From contig JBCCHB010000101.1 of NCBI GenBank assembly GCA_039028975.1, forward strand, positions 1-61,474: 61,474 nt of DNA, read 5' to 3'. The notes below the pieces were generated by a model. That model was not told the origin of the DNA, ran no database searches, and saw only the letters and a program-made list of their open reading frames with translations. Shown here piece by piece: positions 35,947 through 43,998 of this stretch. Positions within the stretch are counted from its first letter, which is position 1. Every line of letters starts with the position of its first letter. The translations under genes and the position numbers were made by a program. The DNA is from JAHBNG01 sp039028975 (GTDB lineage Bacteria > Chloroflexota > Anaerolineae > Caldilineales > Caldilineaceae).

Positions 35947-37032
35947 ATGGCTGTTATGGCCCATCAAAAAAAACTTGAAGAGCTACACAAGGCACTATTA
36001 GACGCATATCGAACAATTTCAAGCCTGCGTCAAATGGTTCAGTATGGATTAGATGAAAATCTAGAGGAAATAGTGGGCAGCGGCACCCTATCGGATATAG
36101 TATTTGATTTGGTTCAATGGGCAGACAGTTGTGGCAAGCTAGATAAGCTTATTCAAGTTGCCTACAGACATAATGACGGTAATCCATTACTAAAAGCCTT
36201 CGTCAATGAATATGGGAATCATTCGAAAACCGTTGTAGAACAAGAATTGGAGCATCGTCGCATTACTGTAAGGCTTATAATTGATGGGGATTTTGAGGAC
36301 TTTTCAGACGCTGATCAAGAGAAACTCCAGACTGCAATAAATAATCTTCTCAGAGTTAAAGCCGATACGGCAATCATCACAAAAACGGAGTCAGGAAGCG
36401 TGATAGCCCATGTCGAACTGCCGGAAAATCAGCTAGAGAATTTATATAGCCTATTCAGTGAAGGGAAGCTATCTAATCTTGGTGTTATTGAATTCGACCT
36501 GAGTGATGCAGATCTGATTGGTGCAAACCTGAGAGATGTAGACCTGAGAGGTGCAAGCCTGAGAAAGGCTGACCTGAGTAATGCAGATTTGTTTCTTGCA
36601 GACCTGAGAGATGCAGACCTGAGAGATGTAGACCTGGTTGGTGCAGACCTGAGAGGTGCAGACCTGAGAAAGACTGACCTGAAAGGTGCAAACCTATACC
36701 TTGCCGACCTGGTTGGTGCAGACCTGAGAGGTGCAGACCTGAGAGACGCAGACCTGAAAGGTGCAAACCTGAGAGATGCAAACTTGAGAGGTGCAAGCCT
36801 GAGAAAGACTGACCTGAGAGGTGCAAGCCTGAGAAAGGCTGACCTGAGTAATGCAGATTTGTTTCTTGCAGACCTGTATCTTGCAGACCTGAGAGGTGCA
36901 GACCTGAGAGGTGCAGACCTGAGAGACGCAGACCTGAGAGACACAGACCTAACCATAGTCCAATATGATGAACGCACCATCTGGCCCGATGGCTTCGACT
37001 TGATTAAGGAAATTGTTCCGGTTCGAGTTTGA
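35947..37032 (+). CDS. EAD1 domain fused to pentapeptide repeats
   Basis: The 361 residues have three parts. Residues 5-95 form effector-associated domain 1 (EAD1), a small helical adaptor known from bacterial conflict systems, where identical domains on separate proteins bind each other. The pattern LHKALLDAYRTISSLRQMVQ, GLDENLEEI, SDIVFDLVQWADSCGKLDKL is clear. Residues 100-180 look like a compact alpha/beta domain (VRLIIDGDFEDFSDADQEKL, ending LELP-like) often seen beside such adaptors. Residues 185-345 are about 30 pentapeptide repeats of the A(D/N)LRG type, which form a right-handed quadrilateral beta-helix. ATG 35947 or 35956 could start it; no ribosome site is clear. It lies just inside the outer att repeat. 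Role inferred: scaffold or effector recruited through EAD1. Confidence 0.85.
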   Translation: MAVMAHQKKLEELHKALLDAYRTISSLRQMVQYGLDENLEEIVGSGTLSDIVFDLVQWADSCGKLDKLIQVAYRHNDGNPLLKAFVNEYGNHSKTVVEQELEHRRITVRLIIDGDFEDFSDADQEKLQTAINNLLRVKADTAIITKTESGSVIAHVELPENQLENLYSLFSEGKLSNLGVIEFDLSDADLIGANLRDVDLRGASLRKADLSNADLFLADLRDADLRDVDLVGADLRGADLRKTDLKGANLYLADLVGADLRGADLRDADLKGANLRDANLRGASLRKTDLRGASLRKADLSNADLFLADLYLADLRGADLRGADLRDADLRDTDLTIVQYDERTIWPDGFDLIKEIVPVRV

Positions 37033-37044
37033 TGGATAATGGCA

Positions 37045-37380
37045 TTAATATGAAGTTCTCATCCCCATATTTGCCACCTTAGCCGCCTCAATGTACCGTA
37101 ACGGCATGGCATGGCTAGACCAACCGCCCGCGTGCATCAACCTTTTAAGGCTGTACGTTCTAGCCATGTTGGTGGCCCACGTATGCCTACAATCATGAGC
37201 AGATAACCCAGATACGTCCAGTTCATCACCCAGTGTCTTGACTCTTAAGCTCCTGGGCTTGGGTATCAGTCAACACGATAGCTGATTCGGCCTTGTGGAC
37301 AAGCTTGGATCGGAGTGCGTCCCACGAAAAAATGCGAGCTTGTCTACTAATTGATAACGTGCATACGCCTTGCTCAGAGA
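37045..37380 (-). pseudogene. Tyrosine recombinase, C-terminal remnant
   Basis: The minus strand encodes a recombinase catalytic end with SAHDCRHTWAT (H-x2-R), MHAGGW (His/Trp position) and the nucleophile tyrosine in PLRYIEAAKVAN, stopping at 37045. Upstream of about 37255 the frame is interrupted by stops, and a different frame (ARIFSWDALRSKLVHKAE) runs to about 37380, so it is broken by at least one frameshift. It differs from the intact integrase downstream and is probably left by an older element. Confidence 0.75.
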
Positions 37381-37700
37381 TTATCACCTCCCCCTTTGGG
37401 AATAAATCCGATGTCGTAAAATAATCGATTCAGCAAACGTTGAGGACCGAATATGCTACCAAATATCATTCTCTCTGGATAGTTGGGCACACAATGGTAG
37501 ATCTTTATGCCCGAAACGTACATTAGAATTAGTCCGGTTTTTTCAATTTTAACTATTTGTTCCGGTGAAAATGAATACCTGCCCACAGCGATTACATTAA
37601 GATCTATGCGTTCTTTTGTAGCCTTGAAATTAGCAAATGGCCACGAGGCATTCACAAACCCTATTGTAGCTGCACCTCTTACAGAAATTTTTTTCTCCAT
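37374..37700 (-). CDS. Conserved-looking small protein of unknown function
   Basis: The 108 residues have a regular pattern (GAATIGFVNASWPFANFKAT, LNVIAVGRYSFSPEQIV, IKIYHCVPNYPERMIFG) that reminds me of a small uncharacterised family in cyanobacteria and Chloroflexota; this is memory and not a search. No signal or membrane helix is seen. It lies in a minus-strand run after the integrase and a broken HEAAH fragment, overlapping that fragment by 22 bp. Confidence 0.55.
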   Translation of the reverse strand: MEKKISVRGAATIGFVNASWPFANFKATKERIDLNVIAVGRYSFSPEQIVKIEKTGLILMYVSGIKIYHCVPNYPERMIFGSIFGPQRLLNRLFYDIGFIPKGGGDNL

Positions 37701-37841
37701 TTCAATTTTAGAATCCTAACAGCAGCCTTTGTGCTACCAACAGGCTCAATAGATACCTCATCTAAACTACGATCGTTGATCAATATATCAACAGCGTGGG
37801 CAGCTTCGTGAAAGGCGATGGGGTAAATCCTTATCTGTCAT
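37679..37841 (-). pseudogene. Fragment with a HEAAHAV zinc-protease-like motif
   Basis: An ATG overlaps the integrase stop (TAATG) but its frame closes after 17 codons. The shifted frame reads IAFHEAAHAVDILINDRSLD, an HExxH motif as in FtsH-type (M41) or related peptidases, and runs to 37679. The most likely reading is a short metallopeptidase-like gene broken by a frameshift. With so little sequence the family is uncertain. Confidence 0.4.
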
Positions 37842-38947
37842 TACTTATCCTTTCTAGTCCGCTTTGCAGCCAAATCAATGTAGTACAGTGCCATCCTCTC
37901 AGTGTTCCAGCCAAACCAAGCACACAGGTCTGCAACGTCGTGGTGCTTTGCCATAACGCAAGCTGCATGGTGTCTTAAATCATGTGGTGATAAGTTATCG
38001 ACGTTATGAGCCAAGCCGATTCTCTTAATGGCACGCTGAACGCCCCTAGTGGATAGTGTCTGACGATTTTGTACAAACCCACTTTTGGACATTTGGAAGA
38101 AGAGTGGCTCGCCTTCTCTTGCCCCCTGTGGGTGCGATACCCATAGATTAATCAAGCGTTTGACGTTACGCGTTAGCGTATGTGTACCATTCTCGGTGGC
38201 CGTACCCTCATTCTTAGGTCGTTTAATCCTCATAACAGATTCGTCAAAATCAATATTGTCAGTCGTCAAGATAACTAATTCACTCTCTCGTAAACCATGT
38301 TCAGCTAGAATAGCCACCATGAGTGCATCTTGGATATCTCTAGGTGTTAATCCGTCATTGTTGATCATCGCGTTTACGGTATCTTCACTGATACGAGTCC
38401 ATTCTGATTTCTTCGTAGACTTGCGAGTGACATCCCGTTCAGAATCTGCGTTCCTGGCTGCGTTACCGTGAAGCCCCGGTAATGCCTTAATCGGTAGATA
38501 CTGACTATCATCTATGTACGATGCTTGATGAGCAACTTTGGCATAGGCTTTAATGGTGCTGATGCGCCTGTTAATTGTGGCGATAGATTGACCATCGGAC
38601 AGCATGTATTTCTGATACTGAGCCACCAACCCAAATGTGACGATGTCCCAAGCGCTAGGTGATGAGAGGAGAGACTCAGCGACTTTGCTTCCTTGACTTT
38701 TGTAGCTTGTCATGTCAGCAGAGTTGAACGTCTCATTGATGATATTCTCGCCAATAACCAGATAGGTACCGAAGTCTCGCAAGTCTGCCAAGTAATTTTT
38801 GAGCGTATTGGGCTTGAGCCTGTTCTGATAATTCTCAAAACACTCTAAGCGGGTGCGCTCATCCACAATGGTGGCAAAACTCCGAATAGCATCGATATCT
38901 AATGCCGCGGCTAGTTCTGTAGGGCTAGTGACTGTTACTGAATTCAT
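37841..38947 (-). CDS. int: Tyrosine recombinase/integrase of the island
   Basis: It cuts and joins att sites through a tyrosine nucleophile. Of the 368 residues, about 20-130 are the SAM-like core-binding domain. The catalytic domain follows, with Arg in HGLRESELVIL, Lys in the RIKRPKNEGT region, H-x2-R in SPHDLRHHAACV, Trp in AWFGWN, and Tyr in MALYYIDLA. All catalytic residues are present and the frame is intact, so it is probably functional. It lies between att copies 1 and 2 and is the only intact recombinase in the window, hence the best candidate to act on the 45-bp repeats. Confidence 0.93.
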   Translation of the reverse strand: MNSVTVTSPTELAAALDIDAIRSFATIVDERTRLECFENYQNRLKPNTLKNYLADLRDFGTYLVIGENIINETFNSADMTSYKSQGSKVAESLLSSPSAWDIVTFGLVAQYQKYMLSDGQSIATINRRISTIKAYAKVAHQASYIDDSQYLPIKALPGLHGNAARNADSERDVTRKSTKKSEWTRISEDTVNAMINNDGLTPRDIQDALMVAILAEHGLRESELVILTTDNIDFDESVMRIKRPKNEGTATENGTHTLTRNVKRLINLWVSHPQGAREGEPLFFQMSKSGFVQNRQTLSTRGVQRAIKRIGLAHNVDNLSPHDLRHHAACVMAKHHDVADLCAWFGWNTERMALYYIDLAAKRTRKDK

Positions 38948-38986
38948 ACTGATTGACTCCTAATTTGAGGTTGTGTCGCACATGCA

Positions 38987-39232
38987 CTAATTATACGACA
39001 CAAAATATGCGAAGTCAACAGGTAATTTAAACCAATCAAAAAACACCTGCCACAAAGGACAGGTGCTTGGGATCACTATTCGGGCGTGGGACGACTCAGC
39101 ACCCCCGCCTGGATTACCACTACAAGCCATCACAGTGTCTACACCACCATCAATCATTGTTGGCAACACGAATGCACCCAGAGCAATAAACGCAGCTAAT
39201 AATAACGTGAGCACTTTGTTTCGCATGGTCAT
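38987..39232 (-). CDS. Small secreted protein of unknown function
   Basis: From the ATG at 39232 (AGGAG four bases upstream) 81 residues are read. They start with a typical signal peptide (MRNKVLTLLLAAFIALGAFV) and continue with a short mature part holding two cysteines (ACSGNPGGG and STCPLW) and aromatic residues at the end. A second ATG at 39226 is also possible. It lies upstream of the integrase on the same strand. An exported peptide beside an integrase could be a signal, toxin or immunity factor, but nothing in the sequence decides this. Confidence 0.55.
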   Translation of the reverse strand: MTMRNKVLTLLLAAFIALGAFVLPTMIDGGVDTVMACSGNPGGGAESSHARIVIPSTCPLWQVFFDWFKLPVDFAYFVSYN

Positions 39233-39647
39233 ATTCTCCTGTAGATTTGAAAAGATGGACATGAGAGCTACCATAGCATTGTACTACATGGCTGGAACGC
39301 AGCAAGGGCAGCAAGAATGGCCTACTAGCCAGTGGTGCTAGGCATTTATGAGCCAGTAGAGTGCGAAGATACCTATATTTGCGAAAGTATAGCCAATTTG
39401 CTTGACATAAATAGCGGATCTGACCGATTGCCTCGATTTTTACATGTAATATGCCGAATGCTATGCATGATATTCGGACAAACCGTCGTCTTTCGATGCG
39501 AATTCTGCTAGAACCATGTATTTTGCGTCTATAACCATGAATCAGGCGCGAAAACGGCTATTTTGAAGCAGTTCGACGGCTGCAACAGCTAGCACCACTG
39601 GTTAATAAATCAACTGATTCGTCGACTTGAATCTGTTGTGCTAACAA

Positions 39648-39682
39648 AAGAAAAAACCTTCTAGTTAATTAACTAGAAGGTT
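39648..39682 (-). terminator. Terminator of the tRNA-like unit 2
   Basis: A 28-bp perfect palindrome (39655-39682; half-site AACCTTCTAGTTAA) is followed on the minus strand by TTTT and CTTTT. It lies 13 bp after the tRNA-like 3' end. Confidence 0.85.
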
Positions 39683-39693
39683 CTTAAGAGGGC

Positions 39694-39738
39694 AGAGCGG
39701 CCACCGAGACTCGAACTCGGGATAACAGCTTGGGAAGC
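39694..39738. repeat. tRNA-Gly attachment-site repeat, copy 2 (internal)
   Basis: The same 45 bp as in tRNA-Gly and at 35704. It divides the island into an outer segment of 3990 bp and an inner one of 4985 bp, as expected for two tandem insertions. Confidence 0.92.
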
Positions 39739-39841
39739 CTGAAAACTGCTCTTTTGCTGCGGCTACTATATATCGTTCTTATTTATAACGGATGTCTACA
39801 TACCGCGTATCCGTCATGGTTGATTTGAATGCAATTTTATA
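39696..39841 (-). ncRNA. tRNA-Gly-like transcription unit 2
   Basis: The same architecture as unit 1: promoter, about 75-nt leader, 71-nt tRNA-like body (39766 to 39696), terminator. The 5' end GTAGCCG pairs imperfectly with TGGCCGC, and the D-arm position holds an AAAA/TTTT hairpin. The two leaders resemble each other (AACCAT, CGGAT, GTTAT, ATATATAG blocks), and this one can fold ACGGAT with ATCCGT. Similarity between the units beyond the 45-bp core argues for a common element end. Confidence 0.55.
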
Positions 39842-39847
39842 TCATAG

Positions 39848-39875
39848 ATTATACAGACATTTGGTTAGTTGTCAA
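39848..39875 (-). promoter_or_regulatory. Consensus sigma-70 promoter of tRNA-like unit 2
   Basis: TTGACA, 16 bases, TATAAT, with the same spacing and position as in unit 1. It diverges from the LysM-EAD1 gene that starts at 39944. Confidence 0.8.
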
Positions 39876-39943
39876 GTATGCTGTAACATTCTAACATTCT
39901 TCTCTGTAGTCTTTTCCTGGAATGCGAACAGCAATTCTAGTTT

Positions 39944-42064
39944 ATGAGCGATTTTGAACACGAACTTGTGAATATTCTGGATGAGGCCATCCAACGGGTA
40001 GAATCGGGCGAAACGCTGGATTCTATTTTGGCTGACTTTCCAGCAGAATATAGAGATGAACTGCGGAAATTGCTGGAAGTTGTCAGCAGCGATGAACACA
40101 TAGCCGCAGAACCTGTTCCATTACCTTCTATCGAGCGTCGTAAAAAGGCTAAACAGGATTTTTTAGCATTCGCTAGGGAGATGATGCAGCATGATGAAAA
40201 ACAAAGTTCTGTACATGATTCTGCTTCGGTTTCATCCTCAGATGCCCTACTGCTGCCTACATTACTCTCATCCGAAGACACAGGTCAGGAGAACTGGTTC
40301 AAACGGCTAGGAGTGGCATTCGAAAACCTCTTTCAGATCCCTGCTCAACGGCTTGCGCCAATCGCTGCCTTACTTTTGCTCGGGATAATGAGTCTGGCAA
40401 GTTTCTTTACAGTTGCAGGAGCTGTCCCTGGGGATTTGGCCTATGGTTTTAAAGAGTGGGCGCGGCGCGTTGAGGTTGATCTAGCTTATCCTGAAGATCT
40501 GCCTGCAATTGTATCTGCTCAAAATGAGGATCGTAAGGAAGAGTTAGAAGTTGCCCAGGAGCGGGCTGATCGCAGCGCGTTAAACCAGGCGGATCTGAAT
40601 GATTCTGTATTGATGGCTACTATGCGCACCATTTATCGTGGGCAGGGTATGGGCGACCTTTTGATTACCGATGCGACGAATGTTTTGCCCCGATTTCAAC
40701 CAGATGCTAATGATTCTGACCGCTTTACAGAAATGGCCGTTCTTGGCTACTTAGAGCCAGGAGTTGAAATCGAGATTGAATATCAAATTGTCCCTGGTGG
40801 ACAGGATTATGTGCAGGGCATCCAAGCGACGACTATTAAGGTACCACCAGTCGAAATTCCTACGCCAGTTATTACAGATGCTGTCTCTTCTACCGCCCCT
40901 TTGAGTCCCTGTATAGTGTCGCCAGGGGGTGGCTGGGAAACGTACCGCATTCAAACTGGAGATAGTCTAAGCTCAATTGCTGCAGCTAGGGGGACATCGG
41001 CTTCTGACCTAGCCGACCGAAATTGTATTGCAAATCAGAATCTACTTGTCCACGGCAGCGAGATTTTTGTCCCGCCAGGTCAAATTGTCCTTGTCGATCC
41101 GACGGCGACAATTCCTCCAACACCGACCAAGTCTACCGTTTTTGTTTCTCCTATTCAAACACCATCAATGGATGAAATCGTAAGTGAGGAAGTTGATAAA
41201 CTTCGAGAAGGCACCATTGGCTTTACACCACCCGAAGAAATGATCGCCGGCATACCCGAAACGATTCTGGCATCTATCAGTAAGCAGGTAAGTGCTGAGG
41301 CTGAGGAAGAGATCATTGCAAGCATCACAGAAAGGAGTCAAGATGCGGGGTTTGAGAATGTTCCTGTCACGAAGATACGAGATATCGATGTAAGTTCTCA
41401 GATGAGGATTGAATTAAACGCAAATCCAGACGATTTTGAAATTACTGCCTTGCACGAGTCAGCAGAGCAGCCGTTAGGTGAGGAAGAACTTGCTCACTGG
41501 CAATGGAATGTGATGCCTCTCAGAGCAGGGTTAAACAAGAAGCTAGAATTGAGTGTTGATGCCATCATCGTGGTTCGGTATCCTAATTCGGACGAATTCA
41601 GTGAGGAGAAGAAATTTATAAAAACCCTGACCGAGACGATTGTTGTAAAAGTAAATCCCATCTATACGGCTAAAGTCATTTGGAAGAACTCTTGGCAATG
41701 GCTAACGACCGCCTTTTTGCTTCTTGTTGCAGCATGGTTGGCATATCGCCCCGGAATGATGCCCATAGTCAAAGGAAGCTTTATTAGGAGAAACCCGAAA
41801 TACAAGGGGCTAAAGGATGCCCTATTGGATGCATACTCAAGGGACAAATTGAGCCAAATGGTAAAGGTGGAACTGGACCAAGACTTAGATGTCATCGCAG
41901 GCGGAAAAGATCTGGATGACATTGTATGGAACTTGATTATGTGGGCCGAACGGCTTAGTGCAGTAAAGGAACTGGTGGAAGCGGCTTATAGAGGGAATCC
42001 AAGTAATCTCAGGCTGAAGGTTGCTGTCAAAGACTTCCTTGGTAAATTGCCAGAGGTTTCGTAG
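39944..42064 (+). CDS. LysM transmembrane protein with cytoplasmic EAD1 domain
   Basis: Residues 1-380 of this 706-residue protein closely match the sigma-factor partner at 15817: the same MSDFEHELVNILDEAI start, membrane helix at about 138-160 (APIAALLLLGIMSLA), PGDLAYGFKEWARRVE, and one LysM at 329-380. The Pro/Thr stalk is missing. Instead residues 426-578 form a beta-rich module (GFTPPEEMIAGIPE, ELAHWQWNVMPL) of a kind I recall beside bacterial conflict domains. A second membrane helix follows (583-601). Residues 620-700 are EAD1 (LKDALLDAYS, KLSQMVKVELDQDLDVI, LDDIVWNLIMWAERL). Predicted topology: head inside, LysM and beta module outside, EAD1 inside. This suits a wall-sensing receptor that signals through EAD1 (inference). 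Just before the ATG lie traces resembling the end of the sigma gene. Confidence 0.88.
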   Translation: MSDFEHELVNILDEAIQRVESGETLDSILADFPAEYRDELRKLLEVVSSDEHIAAEPVPLPSIERRKKAKQDFLAFAREMMQHDEKQSSVHDSASVSSSDALLLPTLLSSEDTGQENWFKRLGVAFENLFQIPAQRLAPIAALLLLGIMSLASFFTVAGAVPGDLAYGFKEWARRVEVDLAYPEDLPAIVSAQNEDRKEELEVAQERADRSALNQADLNDSVLMATMRTIYRGQGMGDLLITDATNVLPRFQPDANDSDRFTEMAVLGYLEPGVEIEIEYQIVPGGQDYVQGIQATTIKVPPVEIPTPVITDAVSSTAPLSPCIVSPGGGWETYRIQTGDSLSSIAAARGTSASDLADRNCIANQNLLVHGSEIFVPPGQIVLVDPTATIPPTPTKSTVFVSPIQTPSMDEIVSEEVDKLREGTIGFTPPEEMIAGIPETILASISKQVSAEAEEEIIASITERSQDAGFENVPVTKIRDIDVSSQMRIELNANPDDFEITALHESAEQPLGEEELAHWQWNVMPLRAGLNKKLELSVDAIIVVRYPNSDEFSEEKKFIKTLTETIVVKVNPIYTAKVIWKNSWQWLTTAFLLLVAAWLAYRPGMMPIVKGSFIRRNPKYKGLKDALLDAYSRDKLSQMVKVELDQDLDVIAGGKDLDDIVWNLIMWAERLSAVKELVEAAYRGNPSNLRLKVAVKDFLGKLPEVS

Positions 42065-42225
42065 GTCTATAAAATCCCGCCCATATTGTCAGAATATTGT
42101 CGCCCTAAACCTAGATTTTGCAGATCAAAAACAGAATATCAAGAGGCTAGAAAAGGTGAGAAGATGCTCAAGTTGTGGCAAAGTAGAATGGTCAAAACCC
42201 CAAAGTCACAAGGAGACCCGTTCTC

Positions 42226-42880
42226 ATGTCAAATCATGCGACAAAGGAGTCAAGAGAGCGATTCTGGTCCTGGATAATCTGGCTACTGCTAGTGACAGCA
42301 GTGATGAGCCAACCGACAAGACTGCAAAATGCGACTAATTCACCATTGCTAGGAGTGTATGTGGAAGGGAAGCGCTCAAAGGCTCCATTATTTCCGTGGC
42401 AGCGTTGGACCCGGTGTAAAAAATGGGCCTACGAAAAATACAAGGAATACCAAGCCAGATATCGGAAAGCGAAACAGATGGGCCAACTAGCAAGGATGGT
42501 CAGAGTCGGGATGATGAGTGTGGCAAAGATAGTCGATTGTGTAATCCAGAGCCAATTTCGCTACAAATTGGGTGCGTGGCTTGTGCTGTATGCATTGCTA
42601 GAGATATTGGAAGTACGCGATGCAATCAACGGTCATTGTAAGACGAAAGCAGAAGTGGATCATGGGACAGTCGCCTTAGTCCTGGTGATGAATCGATTAA
42701 TGTTGCCATTGCCCCTGAGCCAAATCTTCAGATTGGGTAGGTCAAACGGTGCTAGCGGCCGAGTTACGGATTCCAGCCAGCAAGTTCAATGACGACCGTC
42801 TGGGCAGGACGCTGGATCCCCTCTATGAGAATCTGAGACCGATTTCCATTACACTTCCACAAATACAAATACTCGTTTAG
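42226..42880 (+). pseudogene. Broken transposase, IS1634/IS4-like N-terminus
   Basis: The segment LGAWLVLYALLEILEVRDAI, AEVDHGTVALVLVMNRLM and LPLSQI resembles the N-terminal domain (DUF4277-like) of IS1634-type transposases. At about 42730 the frame shifts; the next frame continues DWVGQTVLAAELRIPASKFN, DDRLGRTLDPLYENL and stops at 42880, far short of a catalytic domain. Zinc-ribbon-like residues (CSSCGK) in a neighbouring frame at about 42160 may be part of the same relic. Confidence 0.65.
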
Positions 42881-42964
42881 CAACCGAGAGATGGCATTTC
42901 GACTCGCGGATTCTAGGACTTCTCCATGTGAGAATAATTTTCATGTTAGGTCGCAAGGAAAATT

Positions 42965-43624
42965 ATGATATTTTTTCGACGTATATTTCCTGTTACGGGA
43001 TTTGCCCAATTTGTGAAAGAACTCGAGACGCTGAGTGTGCAGAAAAAGTTCTCATCATACGACTTCACTGCTGCTCTTTTATACACAGATGAGGACCTTG
43101 AAATAGCTACATATGTGCGTAACCATTTTGATGCACTTGACAAAATGTCTGGTCATCAAATGCCTGTATTTGTCATTGAAAAACCCTATGTGCCGTTAAA
43201 CGGAATCCACTCGGGACACTCGAGAGTGCGTCGATGGCTGGAGAGCGTAATATTCGCCAGATCTCAGCCAACAAAGACAGATTACAATATTACACCTAAG
43301 TCAATTGTATACAACAAAAATGAAGCATATGATATTGCCTTAAGGCTTGGTCTACTGCCGAATCAGCTTCCATGTTTAGTGTTTTTTCACGTTCTAGATC
43401 AATCAGATAAAATTTGTATTCCCTTACCTGGAGATGAATTTACTAGCTTCTTTCGAGACATTTTTTCTCATGTACAAATTACTTATCGTGAAGCAGATGC
43501 GCATTTCGAAAGTGAGTATCCCAAATCCTCAGATCAAAGAATCCCAGATCATTGCCAATCGCAGGAGATATATCGGCAAAAAAAAAGACTAAACATAGAT
43601 TTGAATATTTGCGAAATCAGATAG
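42965..43624 (+). CDS. Upstream part of a frameshift-joined sensor-EAD1 protein
   Basis: The 219 residues have a compact globular pattern (FTAALLYTDEDLEIATYVRN, SGHQMPVFVIEKP, YDIALRLGLLPNQLPCLVFF, IPLPGDEFTSFFRDIF). I do not recognise a named family. From memory similar domains precede EAD-type adaptors in other conflict proteins. After residue 204 the frame enters a run of nine A (43578-43586) and ends 38 bases later. Reading one base back at that run leads directly into the EAD1 frame, so this is the first half of a longer protein. TATG at 42965 has AAGGAAAAT upstream. Confidence 0.7.
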   Translation: MIFFRRIFPVTGFAQFVKELETLSVQKKFSSYDFTAALLYTDEDLEIATYVRNHFDALDKMSGHQMPVFVIEKPYVPLNGIHSGHSRVRRWLESVIFARSQPTKTDYNITPKSIVYNKNEAYDIALRLGLLPNQLPCLVFFHVLDQSDKICIPLPGDEFTSFFRDIFSHVQITYREADAHFESEYPKSSDQRIPDHCQSQEIYRQKKRLNIDLNICEIR

Positions 43625-43998
43625 TGACTCAAGCTTCTCTAGGAAACGTGAAAGTCGGTGAAAATAAGATTCATGGTATACCTGTCTTTGTTTCAGGGCA
43701 GTGCTACGAAATGGGTATTCGACAAAATCAGTCTATTGAGAGGCTACATAAAGCAATACTAAGTGGTTACAGATCAAAGTTTGATTTGAGCCAAATGGTT
43801 CAGTTTGGGCTTGACAAAAATCGTGCAGAGATAGCGGACGGCTCAAATCTGAACGATATCGCATTCAACGTGATCATGTGGGCTAAACAGTATGGTTGCA
43901 TGGATGAGCTAGTTAAGTCTGCCTATGAAGGCAACAAGGGCTATCCCAAATTGCGTACTTATGCAGAGGACTATTTTGGAGAGTCGTCAGTTGATTAG
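43552..43998 (+). CDS. EAD1 domain, downstream part reached through the A9 run
   Basis: The frame contains about 50 linker residues and then EAD1 at the C-terminus (IERLHKAILSGYRSKFDLSQ, MVQFGLDKNRAEI, LNDIAFNVIMWAKQY, MDELVKSAYEGN). The listed first ATG (43552) has no ribosome site and overlaps the previous frame, so independent translation is doubtful. Translation from 42965 with a -1 shift at 43578-43586 would give one protein of about 345 residues. It ends convergent with the RHH gene, overlapping by 4 bp. Confidence 0.75.
   Translation: MPIAGDISAKKKTKHRFEYLRNQIVTQASLGNVKVGENKIHGIPVFVSGQCYEMGIRQNQSIERLHKAILSGYRSKFDLSQMVQFGLDKNRAEIADGSNLNDIAFNVIMWAKQYGCMDELVKSAYEGNKGYPKLRTYAEDYFGESSVD

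Noticed and set aside
36429..36980. Open frames opposite the pentapeptide repeats
   Set aside because: Antisense of a regular repeat; the translation is a monotonous Leu/Arg/Ser pattern.
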